From contig JAAEZZ010000008.1 in assembly GCA_018222605.1 (NCBI GenBank), positions 62,001-126,000 of the forward strand: a stretch of DNA of 64,000 bases, written 5' to 3'. This DNA is from Alphaproteobacteria bacterium. Lineage in GTDB: Bacteria; Pseudomonadota; Alphaproteobacteria; Caulobacterales; Hyphomonadaceae. The notes below the pieces were generated by a model that saw only the letters and a list, made by a program, of their open reading frames with translations, had not been told where the DNA came from and did no database searches. This document shows positions 18,611-26,829 of the stretch, piece by piece. The position numbers and the translations under genes were made by a program. Numbering within the stretch: position 1 is the stretch's first letter; every line of letters begins with the position of its first letter.

Positions 18611-19419
18611 TCATTGTGCCGACGATTACGGCAATTGTGGTGAGCTATCATACGGGTCCACGCCTGCATGAGTGCCTTTATGCTCTGAAGTCTGATCCAT
18701 CGATTGCGGAAGTGATCATCGTCGATAATGGCAATCCACCCGAGGATGAGGCTTGGCTCGACAGTTTTTCCCGTGACGTGGACAAGGTTCACATCATTCG
18801 TGATGGAACAAATCCGGGGTTTGGCGCTGCCGTAAACAAGGGTGCGGCCGGGGCACTGGGCGAATTGCTGCTGATCATCAATCCGGATGCCGTACTGCGG
18901 CGCGGTTCGTTGCCCGTCATGTATGAAGCCATGAAGGATCGTCCGCAGCCTGTTCTGGTGGGCGGCAAGATCTTTGACATTCATGGCAGGGAAGAGCGGG
19001 GCGGCCGCCGCAATACACTGACCCTGACGCGCGCCATGGGTATCGGAAAATGGACATTGGAAAATGATCCGCCACCGGAAGAGGCCATAGAGGTTGGCGC
19101 AGTATCGGGCGCCTTCTTCATGATGAACCGGAAAACCTTTCGCGGCATGGGCGGTTTTGACGAAGGCTATTTCCTGCATGTGGAAGATGTAGACCTTTGC
19201 CGCCGCGTGCTTCAGCAGGGCGGTTCTGTTGTGTATGAACCGCGCGCTGGTGTGCTGCACTATGGCTCAACATCTGATGTGCCTTCCGAGACGGTGTTGG
19301 CGCACAAGGCTGATAGTCTGGCGCGCTACTTCCGGAAGTTCGCTTCAGGACCGCTGGAGAAGGCGCTCGTTGCGATCATATCCCCGTTCTTTCTTCGGAT
19401 GCTGAAAGCACGTGCCTAG
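18607..19419 (+). CDS. Family 2 glycosyltransferase
   Basis: A 270-residue cytoplasmic GT-A enzyme of the rhamnosyltransferase-like branch. It has the N-terminal TAIVVSYHTGPRL strand, NPGFGAAVNKG (nucleotide-sugar binding), INPDAVL in the place of the DxD motif, and the acceptor-side HVEDVDLCRRV near residue 195. Donor and acceptor are unknown. The GTG start overlaps the previous stop (GTGA). The 3' end overlaps the convergent cupin gene by four bases. Confidence 0.9.
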   Translation: MIIVPTITAIVVSYHTGPRLHECLYALKSDPSIAEVIIVDNGNPPEDEAWLDSFSRDVDKVHIIRDGTNPGFGAAVNKGAAGALGELLLIINPDAVLRRGSLPVMYEAMKDRPQPVLVGGKIFDIHGREERGGRRNTLTLTRAMGIGKWTLENDPPPEEAIEVGAVSGAFFMMNRKTFRGMGGFDEGYFLHVEDVDLCRRVLQQGGSVVYEPRAGVLHYGSTSDVPSETVLAHKADSLARYFRKFASGPLEKALVAIISPFFLRMLKARA

Positions 19420-19862
19420 ACGGTGGGTCGCCAGTCTGGCGGGGCCATTTCAAATCCGCTGAAGTCAAAGCCGGGCGCCACAACGCAACTGATCAGCGTC
19501 CATGCGCCGAGGGTTTCAGCCGTTTGCCAGTGATGCGCAGGCACCACGCCTTGCGGCTGCTGCCCTGCACGCAGGTCAGGGCCCAGGGTCATCGCTGCTG
19601 CGCCCTTGCCATCAGGCGCGCTCAGCGTCAGCGACAATGGCCCGCCTGCATGCCATAGCCAGATCTCGTCTGCGTCGACGCGGTGCCAGGCAGATAGCTC
19701 GTCGGCTTGCAGCAGATAGTAGATCAGCGTGGCAGCCGGGCGTTCATCCTCCAGGGCAGGGGACCGGAACGTCTCCCCATAATGCCCGCCCTCTGGATGG
19801 GGCGTCAGGTTCAGGAGGCGAATGATTTCATTGGCGCCAAGGTCCCCTGAAATCGCTGGCAT
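19416..19862 (-). CDS. DUF985 cupin protein
   Basis: A 148-residue cupin-fold protein of the DUF985 family: NEIIRLLNLTPHPEGGHYGETFRS at the N-terminus, the strand IYYLLQADELSAWHRVDADEIWLWHAGGPL, and a C-terminal CVVAPGFDFSGFEM. The family resembles sugar-binding epimerase-like cupins but has no assigned reaction. Its start overlaps the stop of gloB by one base, so it is the second gene of a gloB operon. Confidence 0.86.
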   Translation of the reverse strand: MPAISGDLGANEIIRLLNLTPHPEGGHYGETFRSPALEDERPAATLIYYLLQADELSAWHRVDADEIWLWHAGGPLSLTLSAPDGKGAAAMTLGPDLRAGQQPQGVVPAHHWQTAETLGAWTLISCVVAPGFDFSGFEMAPPDWRPTV

Positions 19863-20635
19863 CAGAACTTGTCCTTGCGGCCGCGGATCTCAGCGAAGGT
19901 GGCGACGGCGTCGCCCGGATGGCCCATGGCGGCTTGGAGTTCCGGCATGTCGGCGCGCAGGAAGGGGTTCGTGGCGAGCTCCCGATCGAGGTAAGTCGGC
20001 ACGGTGGGCAGACCCTTGGCGCGGTGTTCGTCGATCTGCTTCACATAGTCGGCAAGCTCCGCATTTCCGGTCTCAATCGTCTCGGCGAAGCGGGCGTTTG
20101 CCTCTGTGTATTCATGGGCGCAGTAGACCCGCGTTTCCGGCGGCAGCGCTTTCAGCTTGGAGAGGCTCGCCCACATCATCTCCATCGTGCCTTCGAAGAC
20201 GCGACCGCAGCCAAGCGCAAAGAGGGCGTCACCGACGAAGGCGGTGCTCTGCTCCGCGAAATGATAGGCAATATGGCCGAGTGTATGGCCTGGTACGTCC
20301 AGCACATGGGCTGTGGCGCGGCCGAATTCCACCGTGTCGCCGCCGCACAGGCGCACATCAATGCCCGGGATCTTCTCTGCTTCGCCGGCTGGGCCGTAGA
20401 TGGTGCAGCCGGTCGCTTCCTTGATCTTCAAATTGCCGCCGGCATGGTCTGGGTGCCAGTGTGTGTTCAGGATGTGGGTGATGTGCCAGCCCATCCGTTT
20501 CGCCTCGGCGAGGTATTTGTCGGCGTCCGGCGTATCGATGGCGGCGGTCTCGCCAGAATAATGCTCGTGAACCAAAAAGCCGTAATTATCGTTCAGGCAG
20601 GGAAATTGATGTATGTCGAGGGTAATCTGCGTCAT
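19862..20635 (-). CDS. gloB: Hydroxyacylglutathione hydrolase (glyoxalase II)
   Basis: A 257-residue metallo-beta-lactamase-fold enzyme that hydrolyses S-lactoylglutathione to lactate and glutathione in methylglyoxal detoxification. The metal-binding motif THWHPDHAGG is near residues 59-68. Further ligands are in PGHTLGHIAY, VGDALFALGCGR and CAHEYTEAN. The C-terminal domain ends with ATFAEIRGRKDKF. Length and motifs fit GloB rather than other lactamase-fold hydrolases. It leads a two-gene unit with the DUF985 gene. Confidence 0.94.
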   Translation of the reverse strand: MTQITLDIHQFPCLNDNYGFLVHEHYSGETAAIDTPDADKYLAEAKRMGWHITHILNTHWHPDHAGGNLKIKEATGCTIYGPAGEAEKIPGIDVRLCGGDTVEFGRATAHVLDVPGHTLGHIAYHFAEQSTAFVGDALFALGCGRVFEGTMEMMWASLSKLKALPPETRVYCAHEYTEANARFAETIETGNAELADYVKQIDEHRAKGLPTVPTYLDRELATNPFLRADMPELQAAMGHPGDAVATFAEIRGRKDKF

Positions 20636-20673
20636 CTGGGTCTCCTTGAGACTGAACTAGCATAGAGAGGATC

Positions 20674-21417
20674 ATGCGTCAGGATGCCGTCACCTTGCAG
20701 CGTTTTTATTCTGCTCCGTTGGGGCAGGCTGCCGCACGAATCCTGTCCGGAAAGCTGACGGATCTGTGGGGCGATGCAAGGGGCTTGTCGCTATTGGGCC
20801 TTGGCTATGCCGTGCCCGTGCTGGAAGCTTTTGGTACAGCGCCTGCGCGCACAGTGGCTGCAGTGCCTTATGAACATGGCCAGGTTAGCTGGGACCCCTC
20901 CGGCAGGGGAAACTCTGCCGTCTCTGTCGGCGATGTGCGTCTGCCATTTCCGGATGGTCTGTTTGACCGCGTCATCGTGATGCACGGTCTGGAGGAGACC
21001 GGCGACCCGCGCGCCTATCTGCGCGAAATCTGGCGCATCACCGCGCCGGAGGGGCGGGTCGTGCTTGCGGCGTCGAACCGGTCTGGTCTGTGGTCACGGG
21101 CCACACGCACGCCCTTCGGGCAGGGCAGACCTTGGACGCGCTCGCAATTAATGAACTTTCTGTCGATCGGCCTTTTTCAGGTGACAGCGTCGGCGAGCGC
21201 GCTCTACATGCCGCCTGTGGGCAACCCTGTTGTCACGTCTGCAGCGGAAGGCTGGGAGGTGATGGGGCGATTCCTCGCGCCAGGCCTCGGCGGCGTGGTG
21301 CTTGTTGAGGCAGTTAAGCGACTTTATGCCTCTCCTGGAGGCGGTGCCCCGGCGCCTGTGACTGAAAAGGTACGCATTGCGCGTCCTGTAACCACCAATG
21401 GGCGTGAAAGTCATTGA
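20674..21417 (+). CDS. Class I SAM-dependent methyltransferase
   Basis: A 247-residue methyltransferase with the Methyltransf_11 pattern: motif I in LSLLGLGYAVPVLE (about residues 33-46), a variant of the usual GxGxG, and VRLPFPDGLFDRVIVMHGLEE (about residues 90-110). In alphaproteobacteria this gene often sits beside gloB, as it does here in divergent orientation across only 38 bases. The substrate is unknown. Confidence 0.85.
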   Translation: MRQDAVTLQRFYSAPLGQAAARILSGKLTDLWGDARGLSLLGLGYAVPVLEAFGTAPARTVAAVPYEHGQVSWDPSGRGNSAVSVGDVRLPFPDGLFDRVIVMHGLEETGDPRAYLREIWRITAPEGRVVLAASNRSGLWSRATRTPFGQGRPWTRSQLMNFLSIGLFQVTASASALYMPPVGNPVVTSAAEGWEVMGRFLAPGLGGVVLVEAVKRLYASPGGGAPAPVTEKVRIARPVTTNGRESH

Positions 21418-21476
21418 CGCCCTGTACCGTCTGATTACTTTTGTAGTTCTAATTAAAGATCAAAGGATTATGCGCC

Positions 21477-21821
21477 ATGAAACTCGTGACCGCCATTTTC
21501 AAGCCGAGCCGTCTGGACGCGGTCATTGATGCGCTGTCCGAAGCGGGCGCCACAGGCCTGACCGTTTCGGAAGTACGCGGCTATGGCCGCCAATTGGGCA
21601 AGACGGAAGTCTATCGCGGCGCCGAATATGAGGTCCGCCTTTTGCCCAAGGTGAAGGTTGAAGTTGCCTGTCCGGGCGCTGCTGCCGAGCGCTATGCAGA
21701 AGCAATCAGCCAAGCTGCCAATACAGGCACGATCGGCGACGGCAAGATCTTCATCTACGATCTGGACAGCATTATACGCATCCGCACGGGTGAACGGGAC
21801 GAGCAGGCCGTTTCAGGCTAG
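21477..21821 (+). CDS. PII-type nitrogen regulatory protein
   Basis: A 114-residue PII protein (GlnB/GlnK type). It has the T-loop block VRGYGRQLGKTEVYRGAEY with the uridylylation tyrosine at Y51, and the ATP/2-oxoglutarate-binding GTIGDGKIFIYDL and IRIRTGERDEQAV. PII trimers sense nitrogen and energy status and regulate glutamine synthetase, NtrB or AmtB. Neither glnA nor amtB is adjacent, so I cannot choose between GlnB and GlnK. The sequence around residue 70 (ACPGAAAER) is less canonical. The short upstream gap shows no clear NtrC site. Confidence 0.9.
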   Translation: MKLVTAIFKPSRLDAVIDALSEAGATGLTVSEVRGYGRQLGKTEVYRGAEYEVRLLPKVKVEVACPGAAAERYAEAISQAANTGTIGDGKIFIYDLDSIIRIRTGERDEQAVSG

Positions 21822-21834
21822 GAATCTGGCTGGC

Positions 21835-22212
21835 TCAGGCGTCGCCGTTTTTCTCAAAACTTGCTTCCACCGCATCATGGTGCAGCTGAAGGTTCAGCAG
21901 CACACCCTTTGCCACAGGCAGTAGCCAGAGCGACAGGCCAATCACCGTGCCGCACAGTGCCATAAAGGCCAGGATTTTTGGCACCAAGGGCAGCGGGCTC
22001 ATCGGCAGAAGGAAGAGGAAGGGCGCAAGCAAAAGCAGGACGCCAAAACCGACAAAGAAAGCCGGGCCATCAGCCGTATCGGCTTTGGACATGTCGCGGC
22101 CGCAAACCGGGCAGGACTCGTTCAGTTTCAGGTATGAGCTGTACAGTTTGCCTTCGCCGCAATTACCGCACCTCTGGCGGATACCGGAGAGAATGGGGGA
22201 TGCGTTGCTCAT
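21835..22212 (-). CDS. DUF983 membrane protein
   Basis: A 125-residue protein with a four-cysteine zinc-ribbon-like N-terminus (RCGNCGEG near residue 14 and CPVCGRD near residue 34), followed by two transmembrane helices. This is the DUF983 architecture, common in alphaproteobacteria and often near cytochrome oxidase assembly genes, although none is here. Function is unknown. The start was placed at MSNASPILSG, after an AAAGGGA site. Confidence 0.84.
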   Translation of the reverse strand: MSNASPILSGIRQRCGNCGEGKLYSSYLKLNESCPVCGRDMSKADTADGPAFFVGFGVLLLLAPFLFLLPMSPLPLVPKILAFMALCGTVIGLSLWLLPVAKGVLLNLQLHHDAVEASFEKNGDA

Positions 22213-22504
22213 TTCTAGTCCCTTTCTGTTCGGACCTTGTGTGACTGACCCACGCTTCAGCGTGGCTGGTGCAATCACATGTCCGGAGTGTGCCAGCTTA
22301 GTCTTGTCAGAGTTCTGACATGGTGGCGTTTTCTATTTCGCCAAGACTATATCGCCAGCGCCCTGTGTCATCTGCGGTAGATGGCTGCAGGCGGCTTGTA
22401 GTCGCAGACCGATGCAGGACGCGGGCCTAATTCCAGCTGCGGGCTCTTGACCTTCGCGCCTGCTTTGCCCACCAGAGCGGGCGGTATTTTACAGCAGGAC
22501 CATT
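22213..22504. other. Divergent region between DUF983 and tyrC
   Basis: No gene is supported. It contains one small hairpin, CCACGC (22250-22255) with GCGTGG (22260-22265) around TTCA. A Tyr- or Phe-rich leader peptide was looked for and not found. Confidence 0.45.
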
Positions 22505-23464
22505 ATGACCGAACCAGTCTTCGAACAGATCGCCATCATTGGTGCAGGCCTTATCGGCGCCTCCATTGCGCGGGCAGCCATGGAGTATGGCGTCGCCGGG
22601 TCTGTCAGCCTGTATGATGCCGATGCGGATGTGCGCCGCCGGGCTGCGGCAATCGGTCTGGGGGATGTGGCGGATACGCTGAAGACTGCGGTCGAGACAG
22701 CGGATTGTGTCTTTCTGTGTGTGCCGGTTGGCGCATTGTCTGCTGTAGCGGCAGAGGCTGTGCCTGCAATGAAGTCCGACGCGATCCTGACGGATGTCGG
22801 CTCTGTGAAGGGGCAGGCTTCCAGTGCGCTGGCAGCGGCGGCTGATGGAAGGATACATATCATTCCCGGCCACCCGATTGCCGGGACGGAGCAGTCCGGA
22901 CCGGAGGCCGGCTTTGCATCTCTCTTTCGCAATGCGTGGCACATCCTGACCCCGCTGGAAGGGGGCGATGAGGCCTATGCCGCAGCTGTATCTCAGCTTG
23001 AAGCCTTCTGGCGAGGGCTTGGCGCGAAGGTGGAGACGATGGACGCCGCGCGGCATGACCGAGTTCTGGCGATTACGTCTCACCTGCCGCACCTGATCGC
23101 CTTCAACATCGTCTCCACCGCGTTCGACATGGAAACGGTGGAAGAGGGGGAGGTGGTGAAATACTCCGCTGGGGGATTCCGGGATTTTACCCGGATCGCG
23201 GCGTCTGACCCTGTGATGTGGCGCGATGTGTTCCTCACCAACAAGGATGCCGTTCTGGAATGTCTGGGGCGCTTTTCGGAAGACCTTGCGGCCCTGCAGC
23301 GGGCCATTCGCTGGGGCGATGGCGAAACCCTGTACAAGGAATTCAGCCGCGCGCGGTCCATCCGCAAGGCTATTATTGATGCCGGTCAGGATTCCGGCGC
23401 CGTGAACTTTGGCCGGAACCAGCCTGAGGATGCGCCAGAAGGAGATGGCGATGAGGCCGATTGA
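22505..23464 (+). CDS. tyrC: Prephenate/arogenate dehydrogenase
   Basis: A 319-residue NAD(P)-dependent enzyme of tyrosine synthesis. The Rossmann loop IIGAGLIGASIA is at residues 10-21. The substrate block is HPIAGTEQSGPEAGF (about 121-135), with the conserved histidine of SHLPHLIAF near residue 194. It is a monofunctional dehydrogenase without a fused chorismate mutase. The preference for prephenate or arogenate cannot be read from the sequence. The 292-base upstream gap holds a small hairpin (22250-22265) and no visible leader peptide. The DUF2164 gene overlaps its 3' end. Confidence 0.9.
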   Translation: MTEPVFEQIAIIGAGLIGASIARAAMEYGVAGSVSLYDADADVRRRAAAIGLGDVADTLKTAVETADCVFLCVPVGALSAVAAEAVPAMKSDAILTDVGSVKGQASSALAAAADGRIHIIPGHPIAGTEQSGPEAGFASLFRNAWHILTPLEGGDEAYAAAVSQLEAFWRGLGAKVETMDAARHDRVLAITSHLPHLIAFNIVSTAFDMETVEEGEVVKYSAGGFRDFTRIAASDPVMWRDVFLTNKDAVLECLGRFSEDLAALQRAIRWGDGETLYKEFSRARSIRKAIIDAGQDSGAVNFGRNQPEDAPEGDGDEAD

Positions 23465-23690
23465 TCTGTCGGATGAGCGCCGCGAAGCACTCAGGAGCCA
23501 TCTGCAAACCCTGTTTGCGACAGAATTTGACGAAACGCTCAGCGAGTTTCGCGCCGACGAAATTGTAGCCCTGATGCTGAAGACACTTGGGCCGACAGTT
23601 TACAATCAGGCCGTCGCCGATGTACGGGCGCATTTGCAGACAAAACTGGATGATCTGGACGGTGAAGTCTGGGCTGAGGAAGACCGGTAA
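23451..23690 (+). CDS. DUF2164 family protein
   Basis: A 79-residue acidic protein of the DUF2164 family (IDLSDERREALRSHLQTLF, then VALMLKTLGPTVYNQAVADVRA). Function is unknown; members are small helical proteins. The ATG at 23451 lies six bases after AAGGAG, whereas the ATG at 23445 is flush against it, which decides the start. It overlaps the end of tyrC by 14 bases in another frame. Confidence 0.82.
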   Translation: MRPIDLSDERREALRSHLQTLFATEFDETLSEFRADEIVALMLKTLGPTVYNQAVADVRAHLQTKLDDLDGEVWAEEDR

Positions 23691-23746
23691 GATCTGCTCA
23701 CGCGCTTGTGTGTAGCGCGAGAGAACCAGCGCGCTATGTTTTGCGT

Positions 23747-24280
23747 ATGACTGGTATGAAACATCTGCTTTCAAGACGCGCGCTTCTTCTGTCCGGCGGA
23801 GCTGCTTTGGGCCTTGCGGCCTGTTCCGGCAATACGGCCTCCAGTGCGGCCGAGACCGATAATGCAGGCAACGCAGACAAGTATGCTGACAGCAAGTGGC
23901 GTAAGCTGACAGACGCTGAGTGGCGCGACCAGCTCAGTGAGCCTGCCTTCAATGTGCTGCGTCGTGAAGACACCGAGCGTGCTTTCACCTCTCCTCTGAA
24001 CAAGGAGAACGGGGAAGGCACTTACCATTGTGCGGGCTGTGACCTGCCATTGTTCTCATCCGACACGAAATTCGATTCCGGCACCGGCTGGCCAAGTTTC
24101 TGGGATGCTTTGCCCGGCGCTCTTGGCACGCGGCCAGACCGCAAGCTGATCTATGTGCGTACGGAATATCACTGCGCCCGATGCCTTGGGCATCAGGGTC
24201 ATGTTTTTGAAGATGGCCCAGCGCCCACGGGGCTGCGTTATTGCAATAATGGTGTGGCGCTGACCTTCAAGCCGGCCTGA
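23747..24280 (+). CDS. msrB: Peptide-methionine (R)-S-oxide reductase, Tat-type lipoprotein
   Basis: A 177-residue protein that reduces methionine-R-sulfoxide in damaged proteins. The N-terminus SRRALLLSGG with LAAC (Cys26) reads as a twin-arginine lipoprotein signal, so the enzyme should act in the periplasm, attached to a membrane. The MsrB domain follows: two zinc CxxC pairs (CAGC, CARC), the substrate loop FDSGTGWPSFWDAL and the catalytic cysteine C166 in LRYCNNG. Most MsrB enzymes are cytosolic. ATG at 23756 is an alternative start. Confidence 0.92.
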   Translation: MTGMKHLLSRRALLLSGGAALGLAACSGNTASSAAETDNAGNADKYADSKWRKLTDAEWRDQLSEPAFNVLRREDTERAFTSPLNKENGEGTYHCAGCDLPLFSSDTKFDSGTGWPSFWDALPGALGTRPDRKLIYVRTEYHCARCLGHQGHVFEDGPAPTGLRYCNNGVALTFKPA

Positions 24281-24296
24281 GGCTCAAGCCTGTCGC

Positions 24297-25547
24297 TTAT
24301 TCGATGATTTCCATGCCTTCCGGGATGACGAAGGGTGTACTGGCAACCCCGATACTGGGCGCTTCAATCGCTTCGCCGGGGCCGTTCTCACGGCGCTCAT
24401 AGGCTTTGACAAGAGACAGATAGGGCGGAACGTGAACCCATTGGCCATTGCCGCCATTCTGCGTGATTTCGAAATGCAGATGGAATGTGGTTGGTGTACC
24501 GCCGAAATCATTTGAGACATAGCCGATATGGTCTCCGGCCTTCACCGCGTCGCCCGCTTTCACCTCCAGCTTACTCATGTTCATGTGCATGTATTTGTAG
24601 ATGCGTCCACCCGCGCGTAAGTTCACGCTATAGCTGCCGACATGCGAAATGATGCCGTCTTCCACGGCGACCACTTTCTGAAATGCCCGGTCAGCGGCTG
24701 GGGTTCTGCGTATTGTATTGCAGCTTTCGGCAGACCCGACGCGAATGTCCTGGCCCTGATGAACCTTGTTCTGCGGGCAATAGGGAGAATTGCGATTTGC
24801 GCTTCTGACTTCGCAGAAATTGTCACGCCACGGATAGGCATAGTTCCGCGCGTCGCACTGGTCGCCGCCCGCAACGCCGCCGCCAAAGCTGAAGACTTGT
24901 GACTGTAGATAGGCCGGCGCGTCGGCAATCGGAAAGACCATGTCCGGTGCATAGACGATCTGATCCGGGGCGCCCTGGCCAGAGCCGGGCAGCAGCGCGC
25001 CTGCTTCATAATAGCTGAAGGTCGGCTCTGCCGTATCTGTATCAGAAACGGGATCGGGCTGGGTGGGTGTTTCCGTGTCAGGCTCAGTCTCGCCCGTGTC
25101 TTCAGGCTCAGCATCCGGCTCTTCGCTTGTCGGAGTATCTGTTGAGTCCTCGGGCGTTTCATCTGTTCCCGTGTCTGGAGCCTCCGGCGTCTCTGTCTCA
25201 TCCGGTGCATCTGTATCAGGCATGACGTCGTCGGCAGGATCTGCGTCAGGGTCTTCAACATCGTCTGCGTCCGTCTCGTCAGAAACGGGATCAGGCGTGT
25301 CTGTATCCTCTGAAGGCGGAGCAGGCAGATCCGTATCATCCGGGGTTTCAGCATCATCACCCAGACCGTATGGGTCTTCCACAGGTGCTGCCGGAGGCGG
25401 TGGCCCTGGCGCGCCGGGCGGTACGGCGGGGCCGGGTTCCGGTGTTTCTGGCGGCGGGCCGCCATCGCCCGGAAAACGGATAAAATCACAGGCCGACAGA
25501 GCGAGCAGTGCGGCACCCGAAGCGATCAGAAGTCTGGCAGATCTCAT
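24297..25547 (-). CDS. M23 (LytM) peptidoglycan endopeptidase lipoprotein with acidic linker
   Basis: A 416-residue lipoprotein (LSAC, Cys20, Asp at +2). A Pro/Asp/Glu/Thr-rich segment (about 30-175) follows, then a catalytic M23 domain. All zinc and catalytic residues are visible: H263 and D267 in HQGQDIRVG, H321 in YMHMNMSK, and H356/H358 in FHLHFEIT. It should cut peptide cross-links in peptidoglycan. No Lys or Arg occurs between R24 and R234. Its ATG overlaps the stop of the preceding gene by one base, making it the last gene of a four-gene operon. The first 21 codons of the longest frame were dropped. Confidence 0.88.
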   Translation of the reverse strand: MRSARLLIASGAALLALSACDFIRFPGDGGPPPETPEPGPAVPPGAPGPPPPAAPVEDPYGLGDDAETPDDTDLPAPPSEDTDTPDPVSDETDADDVEDPDADPADDVMPDTDAPDETETPEAPDTGTDETPEDSTDTPTSEEPDAEPEDTGETEPDTETPTQPDPVSDTDTAEPTFSYYEAGALLPGSGQGAPDQIVYAPDMVFPIADAPAYLQSQVFSFGGGVAGGDQCDARNYAYPWRDNFCEVRSANRNSPYCPQNKVHQGQDIRVGSAESCNTIRRTPAADRAFQKVVAVEDGIISHVGSYSVNLRAGGRIYKYMHMNMSKLEVKAGDAVKAGDHIGYVSNDFGGTPTTFHLHFEITQNGGNGQWVHVPPYLSLVKAYERRENGPGEAIEAPSIGVASTPFVIPEGMEIIE

Positions 25548-26197
25548 TAGCGCGTCCCCGCAATGACCAGTTTTCGGGTGACTTCGAGGGCCTCGTCTTC
25601 CGAAATGCAATCCGCCTCGCCGCCTTCAATGGATTTGCACTCGAACTCGACCAGATAGTCAGCGCCATAGCGCGAGAAGGAGACTTGCGCGCCCGTCATG
25701 GTCGGCGTGTAGGTAAGGGCGCTGTCCTCGGCAGGAGTGCTGTCGCCCGGAATCTCCAGCACCTCATTCGTTCCGTTCACGATGATATCGTAGTCTATGC
25801 CCGGATAGGTGGCGAAATATCCGTCGGACATGGGCTGGAAGCGCACGCCGGACTCTGCGCCCTGTGGCACGACAATGCCGGTGGGCAGAAGAACCGGAAC
25901 AGGTGGCGCGGCCGCTTCTGCCTCAACCTGGAATCCGGTCGTCTCCCTGCTGCTGCTGGGTGTGGAGGCCATGTCGCGGCGGGCCGCTTCCCAGTCGATA
26001 TTTGCCGTGCTGGCGACCACGACAGACGTGTCGTCAGCGGCGGGCTGGATGCCTGCGACATCCTCTGTGGGTGGTGCGACCGTTTCGATTTTGGTATTTG
26101 CGTCCGTGTCATCCGACTTGCGGGCAATCAGGAAGTCACAGGCGCCAAGCGCAAGGCAGCATACGCTCGTCAAAACAAGAGTGTGGGGGGCGGTCAT
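25547..26197 (-). CDS. Lipoprotein of unknown function
   Basis: I do not recognise a family. The 216-residue protein has a lipoprotein signal (LGAC, Cys20, followed by Asp). A variable Ala/Thr/Asp-rich spacer (about 30-100) leads to a C-terminal domain (about 100-216) with the strands VRFQPMSDGYFATYPG, YDIIVNGTNEVLEI and YLVEFECKSIEGGEADCIS. That domain has two cysteines (C187 and C197 or so) that could form a disulfide. It is the third gene of the S8/M23 operon, five bases after the previous stop. Confidence 0.72.
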   Translation of the reverse strand: MTAPHTLVLTSVCCLALGACDFLIARKSDDTDANTKIETVAPPTEDVAGIQPAADDTSVVVASTANIDWEAARRDMASTPSSSRETTGFQVEAEAAAPPVPVLLPTGIVVPQGAESGVRFQPMSDGYFATYPGIDYDIIVNGTNEVLEIPGDSTPAEDSALTYTPTMTGAQVSFSRYGADYLVEFECKSIEGGEADCISEDEALEVTRKLVIAGTR

Positions 26198-26202
26198 GAA
26201 TG

Positions 26203-26829
26203 TCAGTCCTCTCCGGGATGGGCCACATAGTCTGGATCAGCATAGGCAACGCCCTCGATTGCCATGATCTTGTCCTTGACCTCGTTGATCGCGCCGTGGG
26301 TCGGCTCCACGCCGGGCGCGAGCCTGTAGGCCAGCTTGAGTTCACCGGAATAGCTGGCACCAACCAGCCGAAATTCCTTCAGGCCGGGCAGGCGCTTCGA
26401 CAGCTCGGCATAGGCCTTTTCCGCGGTCTCGCGGTCGCGTTTGTAATTGCGGGAAATCGTGTCGACTTCCTTATGTCCCTTGATGCGGACAATGAATGTC
26501 ACCTCCGCACCTGTGACAGAGGTTGGCAGCGTGACAGGGTCGGCGGGCTCGGCTGCAGGGCGCGCTATGGGATCATAGGGCGCATCCGGATCAGAGTCCG
26601 GACGGGCCGTAGGCTGTGTCGGGAGAGACTCGCCCACATCTGGGCGGCTGGTTCCCAATGCGGCCTGGCCCGGTTCTGTCGCCGGCCTTGTATCCTCGGT
26701 TCCTACAGCGGGACGTTCGCGGTCATCGCCTGCGACCACAACAAGGCCAGCGGCCCCGGCCAGCATGGTGAGGCCAGCCAGGCCCAGCGGCCCCCCGACA
26801 TGGAAGGGAAGAGAGCGGTGTCCTGCCAT
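26203..26829 (-). CDS. Membrane-anchored protein with propeptide-like C-terminus
   Basis: A 208-residue protein of no family I can name. One transmembrane helix (about residues 12-34) is followed by a Pro/Asp/Thr-rich periplasmic linker (about 35-100) and a C-terminal domain. The end reads IEGVAYADPDYVAHPG, which resembles the closing strand of subtilisin propeptides and I9 inhibitors (V-x-Y-[AV]-[ED]-P-[DN]-Y). Its start codon abuts the stop of the upstream S8 peptidase gene, which makes an inhibitor or chaperone role for that protease plausible but unproven. Confidence 0.68.
   Translation of the reverse strand: MAGHRSLPFHVGGPLGLAGLTMLAGAAGLVVVAGDDRERPAVGTEDTRPATEPGQAALGTSRPDVGESLPTQPTARPDSDPDAPYDPIARPAAEPADPVTLPTSVTGAEVTFIVRIKGHKEVDTISRNYKRDRETAEKAYAELSKRLPGLKEFRLVGASYSGELKLAYRLAPGVEPTHGAINEVKDKIMAIEGVAYADPDYVAHPGED

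Noticed and set aside
25063-25566. Ser/Gly/Val-rich plus-strand frame
   Set aside because: It is the antisense image of the acidic linker of the M23 lipoprotein; its low complexity comes from that repeat-like DNA.
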